A stretch of 8,396 nucleotides of DNA, from NCBI GenBank assembly GCA_003978675.1, contig QNYP01000188.1, positions 1-8,396 on the forward strand, given 5' to 3'. The position numbers were made by a program, and so were the translations under genes. The notes below the pieces were generated by a model. The model searched no databases. It saw only the letters and a program-made list of their open reading frames with translations, and had not been told where the DNA came from. This document shows positions 1-6,402 of the stretch, piece after piece; within the stretch, counting starts at the first letter, position 1, and each line of letters begins with the position of its first letter. The stretch comes from Hydrogenothermus sp. (GTDB taxonomy: Bacteria; Aquificota; Aquificia; Aquificales; Hydrogenothermaceae).

Positions 1-59
1 TAATAGCGACAGTAGCAACAGGTATACCTGCAGGCATTTGAACTATAGAAAGTAAAGAG
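1..59 (-). repeat. Inverted copy of an internal purE segment, left arm (probable fold-back artefact)
   Basis: These 59 bases are a perfect reverse complement of bases 349-407; the match breaks at base 60 (G) against 348 (A). Read on the minus strand they encode the PurE stretch of about residues 95-113, from the SLLSIV segment through MPAGIPVATVAI, and run off the left edge, so the true copy may be longer. The two arms are separated by 289 bases that hold the start of purE. Perfect identity in a protein-coding segment, in inverted orientation and at the window end, is what a chimeric fold-back read or contig end gives. A genuine recent inverted duplication is possible but less likely. The native promoter and leader of purE are therefore not visible here. 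Confidence 0.9.
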
Positions 60-60
60 G
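56..60 (+). promoter_or_regulatory. Shine-Dalgarno of purE, at the repeat junction
   Basis: AGAGG ends seven bases before the ATG at 68, which is good spacing. In the same frame a TAA at 53-55 rules out a longer start. The first four bases of the motif belong to the inverted copy (1-59) and only base 60 lies outside it, so the native leader may share a short run such as AGAG with the copied segment, a microhomology that could have seeded the join. Confidence 0.6.
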
Positions 61-67
61 TTTAAAA

Positions 68-577
68 ATGGTTGGTATTATTATGGGAAGTGATTCAGAT
101 TTACCAGTTATGAAAGGAGCAGCAGAAATTTTAGACCAATTTGAAGTTCCTTATGAAATTACAATTGTTTCTGCTCATAGGACACCTGATAGGATGTACA
201 CTTATGCAAAATCTGCAGAAGAAAGGGGAATAAAAGTTATTATTGCTGGAGCTGGTGGTGCTGCTCATCTTCCGGGAATGGTTGCATCATTAACGCATCT
301 TCCAGTTATTGGTGTTCCAGTGAAAACTTCAACATTAAATGGACAAGACTCTTTACTTTCTATAGTTCAAATGCCTGCAGGTATACCTGTTGCTACTGTC
401 GCTATTAACAATGCTAAAAATGCAGGTTTGCTTGCAGTTTCAATTTTAGCTACAAGTGACAAAAATTTAGCAGAAAAATTAAAACAATATAGAAATTCCC
501 TCAAAGAAATGGTAGAAGAAAAAGCAAAAAAATTAGAAAATCTAGGCTATAAAAACTATCTTGAGGAAATGTCTTAA
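68..577 (+). CDS. purE: N5-carboxyaminoimidazole ribonucleotide mutase, PurE class I
   Basis: Cytoplasmic enzyme of de novo purine synthesis that converts N5-CAIR, made by PurK, to CAIR. The 169-residue length is normal for class I PurE. Visible family motifs are the N-terminal phosphate-binding loop MGSDSDLPVM (6-15), SAHRTPDR (35-42) carrying the expected catalytic histidine H37, the glycine-rich GAGGAAHLPGM (61-71), and QMPAGIPVATVAIN (101-114). The helical, Lys/Glu-rich tail (131-169) is also typical. The ATG at 68 gives the canonical N-terminus, and an in-frame stop lies just upstream. It is the first visible gene of an operon: its TAA shares one base with the ATG of the next gene (TAATG). 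purK is not in the window. Bases 349-407 of this gene recur inverted at 1-59. The identification is secure. Confidence 0.97.
   Translation: MVGIIMGSDSDLPVMKGAAEILDQFEVPYEITIVSAHRTPDRMYTYAKSAEERGIKVIIAGAGGAAHLPGMVASLTHLPVIGVPVKTSTLNGQDSLLSIVQMPAGIPVATVAINNAKNAGLLAVSILATSDKNLAEKLKQYRNSLKEMVEEKAKKLENLGYKNYLEEMS
349..407 (+). repeat. Inverted repeat, right arm, inside purE
   Basis: This is the functional, in-frame copy of the 59-base segment found inverted at 1-59. It lies in the conserved QMPAGIP region of purE (codons about 95-113), so this arm is the original and the left arm the copy. It contains the 12-base perfect palindrome CAGGTATACCTG (379-390), which could help strands fold back or mis-prime, though that is only an inference. 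Confidence 0.9.
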
Positions 578-2187
578 TGCTTTCAAAGCAAGAACAGTAT
601 AAATATACACTTTTCATTTTCTTAATAGTTTTTACATATTTTTGGAATATCTGGCTTAATGATATTTGGAACCCAAATGAAGGATATTATGCAGAAGCTG
701 TTAGGGAAATGTTTGAAAGTGGTAATTTTATTGATATTTACTATAATTACGAACATAGATTTAACAAACCTCCTTTAACATATTGGCTTGTTGCTTCTTC
801 TTGTTTTTTATTTGGAATAAACGAATTTGCAATAAGGCTTCCTATTGTTTTACTTGGACTTGGAAGTTTGTTTTTCACATACAAAATAGCCCAATTACTA
901 TTTGACAACATAAGAATTTCCCTTTTTTCTGCATTTATAATGTCTTTTCCATTACAGTTTGTCTCAAATACAAGGTATGCAACCCCTGAAGTTCCATTAA
1001 CTTTCTTTTTTACGTTAACTTTATATCTATTTTTAAAATGGTATAAAACAAATAAGATTAAGTATCTTTACCTATCTTATATAGCTTTAGGATTAACTGT
1101 TTTGACAAAGGGTTTTCCTTACATAATAGTAATTGGTGGAATTATTATCGTGTTTCTATTTATTGAATCAAATTATAATGTCAAAGACTGGTGGAATAAG
1201 TTTGTAAAATTAAAAATTTGGATAGGTTTACCTATTGTTATTGTTATTGGATTTTGGTGGTATGTTTATAGCTATCTAAAATATGGCGATTTATTCTGGA
1301 ATGTTTACTATAAAGAAACCCTAGGTAGGGCTTTTGGAAATAAACATAAACTACTTACCTTAAAGAGTTTAACTTACTACTTTAATGTTATTTTATGGGG
1401 ATTTTTGCCATATTCTTTAACAGCTTATTTTGTGGTTGTCAACTATATTAAACAAGTTAGAAAATTTGCATTTTTATTTAGCTGGATTTTTGTAATGCTT
1501 TTTATATTTACAATTTCCAAAGGAAAACTTCCAACATATATAATTCAAATGTTTCCTGCTTTATCAATTTTTATAGCTTATGCTATAGTAAATTTAAGTT
1601 TAGAAGGTTGGAGGAAACATGTTTATAACTTTACATTCTTAATTCAAACTTTAATTTTAGTCATTGCAACTTTCCTTCTAATATACTTTATACATCTTGA
1701 TTATCTTTATTATATCTTTGCTATTTTCCCAATTTTATATATGATTAGATACAAAGATACAAAACTTGCTCCTTTTGTTTCTGCACTTGTTTTATTTTTA
1801 GTTTTTGTAATATCTGGGCTTGTAAAAATAGAAAAATATAGACCTTACGATGAGATTGGAAAAGCAGTGAAAGAAAGTTTTGTATCGAGAGATATTCCGT
1901 TTTTTTTAGAAGGAAAAATATTATTTAATTTGCCTTTTTATATAGAAAGGAAAGTTCATATGGAAGTTCCTGTTTCTAAAATTTTAAATATCAAAAGTGA
2001 AAAACTTGTTTTAGTAAGGGATAAATATTTAAATTTATTTAATAATTATGAAACCTTATGGAAAGGGAAAATTTACAAAGGACATTCCGAAGCTAAATTT
2101 GCTAAATTTTTAAGTGCAATTATAAAAGCTGAAAATGGTGATTTATCAGAATTTGAAGATTATACTCTTATTCATGTCTTGAGGTAA
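577..2187 (+). CDS. ArnT/PMT-like membrane glycosyltransferase (GT-C fold, GT83-like), long paralog
   Basis: Integral inner-membrane protein of 536 residues, close to ArnT length, with roughly 12-13 hydrophobic segments up to about residue 413 and a soluble C-terminal part (about 414-536). Such enzymes move a sugar from a polyprenyl-phosphate carrier to a lipid or other acceptor on the outer face of the membrane. Family signatures are NPNEGYYAEAVREM in the first external loop (32-45), RFNKPPLTYWL (61-71), TPEVPLTFF (136-144), LTKGFP (176-181) and SKGKLPTYIIQMFPAL (314-329). The usual Asp-Glu pair of the first loop is Asn33-Glu35-adjacent here (PNE instead of PDE). The start overlaps the purE stop by one base and has GAGGAA at 563-568, eight bases upstream, so translation is probably coupled. 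The sugar and acceptor cannot be read from the sequence. It is a clear paralog of the minus-strand gene at 5092-6399. Confidence 0.87.
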   Translation: MLSKQEQYKYTLFIFLIVFTYFWNIWLNDIWNPNEGYYAEAVREMFESGNFIDIYYNYEHRFNKPPLTYWLVASSCFLFGINEFAIRLPIVLLGLGSLFFTYKIAQLLFDNIRISLFSAFIMSFPLQFVSNTRYATPEVPLTFFFTLTLYLFLKWYKTNKIKYLYLSYIALGLTVLTKGFPYIIVIGGIIIVFLFIESNYNVKDWWNKFVKLKIWIGLPIVIVIGFWWYVYSYLKYGDLFWNVYYKETLGRAFGNKHKLLTLKSLTYYFNVILWGFLPYSLTAYFVVVNYIKQVRKFAFLFSWIFVMLFIFTISKGKLPTYIIQMFPALSIFIAYAIVNLSLEGWRKHVYNFTFLIQTLILVIATFLLIYFIHLDYLYYIFAIFPILYMIRYKDTKLAPFVSALVLFLVFVISGLVKIEKYRPYDEIGKAVKESFVSRDIPFFLEGKILFNLPFYIERKVHMEVPVSKILNIKSEKLVLVRDKYLNLFNNYETLWKGKIYKGHSEAKFAKFLSAIIKAENGDLSEFEDYTLIHVLR

Positions 2188-2193
2188 GTAATA

Positions 2194-2943
2194 ATGAAGG
2201 AAGTAATTACTTTAAATGGAAAAAACTTTTTAAACAAAAAAGTTTTAAGAACCTTAATGTATGGAGAAGGAGTCTTTGAAACTTTTAGATACAAAGGAAA
2301 ACTCCCAAGATTCATAGATAAACATTATCAAAGATTAATAGAAGGGGCAAAACTATTAAAAATACCAGCTATTACAAAAGATGATTTTATTTATTATATA
2401 GAAGAAACAGTTAAAAAATTTGAAGATACCAGTGATTTATATATAAAAACAATTTTAGTTTCTGAAGGAAATTCATACTTTCCCATTATACCTGAAGGTT
2501 CTAATCTACTTATAATTGCAAAACCATTTAAGCCCATAGATAAAAAAGAAGTTGATTTGATAATAGCTCCTTTTAGGGTTCACTCATCAGACCCCCTTTT
2601 AAGAATTAAATCAACAAATTTTGCAAGAAATATAATCGCAAAAAGATATGCTTTAGAAAGTGGATATTTTGATGCTTTATTTTTAAATGAAAACGATGAA
2701 ATTACAGAAACCTCATCTGCAAATATATTCTGGATAAAGGGAAAGTATTTATATACTCCATCTTTAGACTGTGGATTATTAAATGGGATTACTCGCCAGT
2801 TTATTATAAAAAAAGCTCCAAGTGAAGGTTTTACAGTAATAGAGGGAAGATTTACCCTTAAAGACTTACAAAATGCAGATAGGATATTTATTACAAACTC
2901 TCTAAATGGTATAGTGAGGGTTAGAAAAATAGATAAGAGATAA
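2194..2943 (+). CDS. pabC: Aminotransferase class IV, probable 4-amino-4-deoxychorismate lyase
   Basis: PLP enzyme of fold type IV, 249 residues. PabC releases pyruvate from aminodeoxychorismate to give p-aminobenzoate for folate. Visible motifs are the N-terminal YGEGVFETFR (23-32), the expected PLP lysine K139 in RIKSTNF (137-143), ITETSSANIFWIKG (170-183) with the family glutamate E172, YTPSLDCGLLNGITRQF (187-203), and a C-terminal FITNSLNGI (232-240). The ANxFWxKG, YTPxLD and NGIxRQF strings resemble PabC more than branched-chain (IlvE) or D-amino acid aminotransferases, but these relatives are hard to separate without alignment. The ATG at 2194 follows GAGG (2181-2184), which lies in the last codons of the upstream glycosyltransferase six bases away, so it belongs to the purE operon. 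Its 3' end overlaps the convergent gene at 2921-3319 by 23 bases. Confidence 0.85.
   Translation: MKEVITLNGKNFLNKKVLRTLMYGEGVFETFRYKGKLPRFIDKHYQRLIEGAKLLKIPAITKDDFIYYIEETVKKFEDTSDLYIKTILVSEGNSYFPIIPEGSNLLIIAKPFKPIDKKEVDLIIAPFRVHSSDPLLRIKSTNFARNIIAKRYALESGYFDALFLNENDEITETSSANIFWIKGKYLYTPSLDCGLLNGITRQFIIKKAPSEGFTVIEGRFTLKDLQNADRIFITNSLNGIVRVRKIDKR
2222..2246 (+). repeat. Short AT-only-stem hairpin in the start of pabC
   Basis: AAAACTTTTT (2222-2231) and AAAAAGTTTT (2237-2246) are perfect 10-base complements around a five-base loop, beginning 28 bases after the pabC start codon. With nine A-T pairs and one G-C pair the stem is weak, and Lys/Asn/Phe/Leu codons in an AT-rich gene readily produce it. 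It is not followed by a T-run and is not a terminator. Confidence 0.4.
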
Positions 2944-3319
2944 TAAGAGCAAATATTACCCCTGCACTTAAAGCTAAAAGAGATAAAATTATATTTAAAG
3001 ACCTTTGAAGTTCTTTACTTACATTTTTTTCTATGTATTCATGTTCTTTATCAAGTAAATACTTAAACAATCTCTTATCTATATGATTTTCAAAAATTTC
3101 TTTTTCTAAATCATAGGTAGCTATATCTCGCCATTTATTTTCAAAATCAAAATACATTTTTACATATAATTTCCTGTCTTTTATCTCTCCAGATATTTTG
3201 TAAAAATTTTTATAGTTTTTTATCTCTTGACGATACATTTTATCTGTTAAAAAATCTAAAATATAATCAATTTTTTCATCAACATCTAAAGCATCTAACA
3301 TATCTTTTATTGTTTTCAA
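2921..3319 (-). CDS. Small hypothetical protein with C-terminal membrane anchor
   Basis: I do not recognise this 132-residue protein. Residues 1-105 are hydrophilic, rich in Lys, Asp, Glu and Tyr, with no signal peptide. Residues about 108-132 form one strongly hydrophobic segment ending right at the C-terminus (SLNIILSLLALSAGVIF onward), the layout of a tail-anchored protein whose N-terminal part faces the cytoplasm. The start is a TTG at 3319: it has GGAG seven bases upstream, while the next ATG (codon 7, at 3301) has no comparable ribosome site. It begins two bases after the stop of polX, with its Shine-Dalgarno inside the last polX codons, so it is probably translated by coupling and is the last gene of the helicase-glycosyltransferase-polX operon. 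Its end overlaps the convergent pabC by 23 bases. No function can be assigned; a link to PolX is only suggested by position. Confidence 0.75.
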   Translation of the reverse strand: MKTIKDMLDALDVDEKIDYILDFLTDKMYRQEIKNYKNFYKISGEIKDRKLYVKMYFDFENKWRDIATYDLEKEIFENHIDKRLFKYLLDKEHEYIEKNVSKELQRSLNIILSLLALSAGVIFALIISYLFF

Positions 3320-3321
3320 CT

Positions 3322-5088
3322 TTAAGCTCCAACTGGTATACCTCCCATTTTCTTTCTTTTTTCATTTACAAATTTTAAAACTTCGTCCCAGCTTCTAGTG
3401 TTTAGTATGTTCTTCTTAGTTGCCCAGCCTCTTCTTGCAAGCCAAACTCCCTGTTTCATATACTCAAAACTTCCAAGATTATGACTATCTGTAGATATTG
3501 CTAGCATTATTCCTTCTTCTACAGCTCTTCTAATCCATGTATCTTCTATATCCATTCTAAGTGGCTGACAGTTTATTTCTAAAGCTGTTCCTGTTTCTTT
3601 TGCTTTTTTTATTACTGCATCTAAATCTACTGGATAGCCTTCTCTAACCCCTATTAATCTACCTGTTGGATGTCCTATTACATTTACATATGGATTTTCC
3701 ATTGCTTTTAAAATTCTATCTGTATTATCCCTTTTGAAATGAGAATGAACAGATGCAACAACAAAATCAAGTTTTGCAAGTATTTCGTCAGGAAAATCCA
3801 ACGAACCATCTAACAAAATATCAACTTCAGTTCCTATTTTGATAAAATCAAAACCTATAAGTTTGTTTAATTTTCTTATTTCTTCTATTTCTTCTAAAAT
3901 TCTGTTTTCGTCTAAGCCATGGGCTACTCTTTGGGATTTAGAATGGTCAGTTATTACGATATATTCATATTTGTATTTTTCTTTTACAAATCTAATAATC
4001 TCATCTATACTGTTAACTCCATCAGACCAGTTTGAATGAACATGCATATCTCCTTTTATATCTGAAAATTCAACTAAATCTGGAAGTTCTCCTTTAATGG
4101 CAGATTCAATTTCTCCTCTATCTTCCCTAAGCTCTGGAACTATATAAGGTAGTCCTATTGCATTATATACTTCTTCCTCTGTTTTGCCTGCAATCTTTTC
4201 TTCTGTATCTACCTTAAATACTCCATATTCGTTTAGTTTTAATCCTTTTTCTTTTGCTATTTCTCTAACATGAACATTATGCTCTTTTGAACCAGTAAAG
4301 TACTGTAGTGCTGCTCCCCATTCATCTTCTCGAAATATTCGTAGATCCACTTGTTTTTCCCTACCTGATTTTGTCTTTATTATTACACTTGTTTTTTTAT
4401 CTCCTTTAACTAAAACTTCTTTAACTTCTGGTAGAGAAACAAAAAAATCCATTATTTTATGCCTATCGTTATCATCTGCTACAACAAGGATATCTATATC
4501 TCCTATAGTTATTTTTCTCCTTCTGATGCTTCCAGCAATTTCTATTTTTCTTATTTCCTTTAATTGCTTTAATTCTTCAACTATATAATTTGCAAGTTCC
4601 AATGCATGCCAGAGAAGCATTCGCCTTTGGGCTATTTCATGCATTTTGATAGCTTTTAACATTCCTTCTACTTTTTTCTTTCCAAAACCTTTTAATTGTT
4701 CTACTCTTCCATCTTTTAACGCTTTTATAAGCTCATTTTTTGTTGTAATTCCAAGTTCTTGATATATTTTCTTTAGTGATTTTGCTCCAATTCCTGGAAA
4801 GTCTATTAGCTCAATAAAATCTTCTGGAACTTCTTTTTTCAGTTCTTCATATTTTGATATTTTTCCATCTCTTATATATTCCTCTATTTTTGAGGCAATT
4901 CCAGGACCTATTCCTTTGATACTTAGCAGTTTTCCTTCTTTTACATAATTTCTAATATCATCTGGTAAATCCTCAACAATATGTGCTGCCCTTTCATATG
5001 CTCTTGCTCTAAATGTATCATCTTTAAACTCATAAATAGCAGCCATTTTATACAAAATATTGGCTAAATCCTTATTTATGTTATACAT
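3322..5088 (-). CDS. polX: DNA polymerase/3'-5' exonuclease PolX (family X polymerase with PHP domain)
   Basis: Bacterial family X DNA polymerase of 588 residues, near the family's usual 570-580, acting in gap filling and base-excision repair in the cytoplasm. In order: an N-terminal 8-kDa-type helical domain (about 1-50), helix-hairpin-helix elements around IKGIGPGIASKI (57-68), FPGIGAKSLKKI (97-108) and LKGFGKKKVEGM (132-143), then the palm with GSIRRR (186-191), GDIDILV (196-202) giving metal-binding D197 and D199, the third aspartate D248 in KQVDLRIF, and YFTGSKEHNVHVR (263-275). The PHP phosphoesterase domain (about 345-570) has DMHVHSNWSDG (347-357), ITDHS (379-383), E421, SVHSH (446-450), GHPTGR (472-477) and STDSH (532-536). 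All polymerase and PHP metal ligands I can identify are present, so both polymerase and 3'-5' exonuclease activity are expected. The ATG at 5088 has GAGGAG six bases upstream and follows the glycosyltransferase stop by three bases. Confidence 0.96.
   Translation of the reverse strand: MYNINKDLANILYKMAAIYEFKDDTFRARAYERAAHIVEDLPDDIRNYVKEGKLLSIKGIGPGIASKIEEYIRDGKISKYEELKKEVPEDFIELIDFPGIGAKSLKKIYQELGITTKNELIKALKDGRVEQLKGFGKKKVEGMLKAIKMHEIAQRRMLLWHALELANYIVEELKQLKEIRKIEIAGSIRRRKITIGDIDILVVADDNDRHKIMDFFVSLPEVKEVLVKGDKKTSVIIKTKSGREKQVDLRIFREDEWGAALQYFTGSKEHNVHVREIAKEKGLKLNEYGVFKVDTEEKIAGKTEEEVYNAIGLPYIVPELREDRGEIESAIKGELPDLVEFSDIKGDMHVHSNWSDGVNSIDEIIRFVKEKYKYEYIVITDHSKSQRVAHGLDENRILEEIEEIRKLNKLIGFDFIKIGTEVDILLDGSLDFPDEILAKLDFVVASVHSHFKRDNTDRILKAMENPYVNVIGHPTGRLIGVREGYPVDLDAVIKKAKETGTALEINCQPLRMDIEDTWIRRAVEEGIMLAISTDSHNLGSFEYMKQGVWLARRGWATKKNILNTRSWDEVLKFVNEKRKKMGGIPVGA
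3327..3330 (-). promoter_or_regulatory. Shine-Dalgarno that decides the TTG start of the anchored hypothetical protein
   Basis: On the minus strand this reads GGAG, seven bases before the TTG at 3319-3317, and it lies inside the penultimate codons of polX. The alternative ATG at 3301 is preceded only by an A-rich run, so the TTG start is preferred. Confidence 0.55.
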
Positions 5089-5091
5089 CTT

Positions 5092-6399
5092 TTACTCCTC
5101 CTTTTTGTAGATACCTAAATAAAACTTTCCTGTTGGCTCTATTCCATAGGTTAAGATTTCTACATTTTCTAATTTATTTTTCTTTCTAAAAATTACAAAA
5201 GTCCCATCTGGTATTTGCTCTTTGTTATCTATCTTCTTTATACATTTTCTTGTATAAAAAACAATTGCAGAAAGCTCTTTTTTGTAAAAAACTACTGGCT
5301 TATTATCATTTTTCTTTAAAATTTCTACTGCTTTTGGAATAAATCTTTTACTTTCATAGATATAAGCTCCTGCAAATAATGCAACAAGAATAATACCTGC
5401 AATAGCTGTGGCAATTTTTATATATCTTTTTGATGTGTAATATCCAATTAAAATTGCAAGTGCTGGATATGAAAATAATATGTAATGATGAAGTTTATTT
5501 TTAGCGATACTATAGAAGAGAAACACAAATAAGAACCAGAATAAAAAGAAATTAAGTTGTTTTGTATAGTTTCTTAAAACCTTTATATAAATAGGTAAAA
5601 ATAATAAAGTAGCTCCAATTAAAACAGGAAAATAATACCAAAATGGATAAGAATGTATTTTTTTGCTTCCTGTAAATCTATAGATATTTTCATACAGGAA
5701 AAATTTGTAAAAATAATCATATCCAAACTCTTTTATTAGTAGGAGATACCAAGGTAAGCTAATTACAAAAAAGAGCAGGATTCCTTTAAAGTTAAAAATT
5801 TTAAATGCATTTTTATAATTTTTATTAAAAATATTCCACAGGAAATATATTGCTCCTGGTAAAGCAACTCCCACAGGACCTTTAGCTAAAAATGCAAATC
5901 CTAAAGCTATCCATCCTAAAGTAAACCTTTCTATAAAAAACAAATACAGCCCTAAAGTCATAAAAAATGTTAAAAGCATTTCAGGAACGCCAGCCCTTGC
6001 CTCAAACCAGTTATGGATAAATAACATGAAAACAATTGCAGAAATTAAAGCCTTTTGTCTGTCAAAAAATCTTAATCCAAAAAGATAAGTTAAAATTGCA
6101 AGTCCTGTTGCAGAAAGTCCAGAAACAATCCTTGCAGAAAACTCATTTACTCCAAATAAAACAAAGAAAAAATCTGTAAACCAGTAAAAAAGAGGAGGTT
6201 TTTCAAATCTGTATTCGCAGTTATAAAAGGGAACTATAAAATTTTTCTTCTCTAGCATATTAAGGGCTGCATCTAAATTTTTTCCTTCATCTGGGGAAGT
6301 AATAGATAAAATCCAGTTCCCAAAAATAAATGCAAAAAATGAAAATATTAATATTATTCCTATATCTTTTTTTATTTGACTTTCTATATTAATTCTCAA
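5092..6399 (-). CDS. ArnT/PMT-like membrane glycosyltransferase (GT-C fold, GT83-like), short paralog
   Basis: Integral membrane protein of 435 residues, about 100 shorter than ArnT, with some 11-12 hydrophobic segments up to about residue 345 and a short soluble tail (346-435). It probably transfers a sugar from a polyprenyl-phosphate donor on the outer face of the membrane. Signatures are SPDEGKNLDAALNM (35-48) with the acidic pair D37-E38, YRFEKPPLFYWF (63-74), PEMLLTFFMTLGLYLFF (139-155), LAKGPVG (171-177) and AKNKLHHYILFSYPAL (299-314). The first loop keeps the acidic pair but not the YAEaxREM stretch of ArnT, which the other paralog (577-2187) does keep. It starts with TTG, supported by a strong Shine-Dalgarno in the end of the helicase gene three bases upstream. 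The next Met (residue 48) would delete the catalytic loop. It sits between two DNA repair genes with no obvious functional link. Donor and acceptor are unknown. Confidence 0.86.
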   Translation of the reverse strand: MRINIESQIKKDIGIILIFSFFAFIFGNWILSITSPDEGKNLDAALNMLEKKNFIVPFYNCEYRFEKPPLFYWFTDFFFVLFGVNEFSARIVSGLSATGLAILTYLFGLRFFDRQKALISAIVFMLFIHNWFEARAGVPEMLLTFFMTLGLYLFFIERFTLGWIALGFAFLAKGPVGVALPGAIYFLWNIFNKNYKNAFKIFNFKGILLFFVISLPWYLLLIKEFGYDYFYKFFLYENIYRFTGSKKIHSYPFWYYFPVLIGATLLFLPIYIKVLRNYTKQLNFFLFWFLFVFLFYSIAKNKLHHYILFSYPALAILIGYYTSKRYIKIATAIAGIILVALFAGAYIYESKRFIPKAVEILKKNDNKPVVFYKKELSAIVFYTRKCIKKIDNKEQIPDGTFVIFRKKNKLENVEILTYGIEPTGKFYLGIYKKEE

Positions 6400-6402
6400 A
6401 CT

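Noticed and set aside
1..67. Promoter or riboswitch upstream of purE
   Set aside because: Fifty-nine of these bases are an inverted copy of purE coding sequence, probably artefactual, so no native leader is available to judge.
379..390. Palindrome CAGGTATACCTG as an operator
   Set aside because: It encodes conserved PurE residues (AGIPV region) and lies mid-gene. Its second occurrence at 20-31 is explained by the inverted copy.
3839..4039. A 66-codon open frame on the plus strand
   Set aside because: It is antisense to the PHP domain of polX, whose metal-binding motifs fall in this stretch. It has no recognisable domain, and the polX frame is certain.
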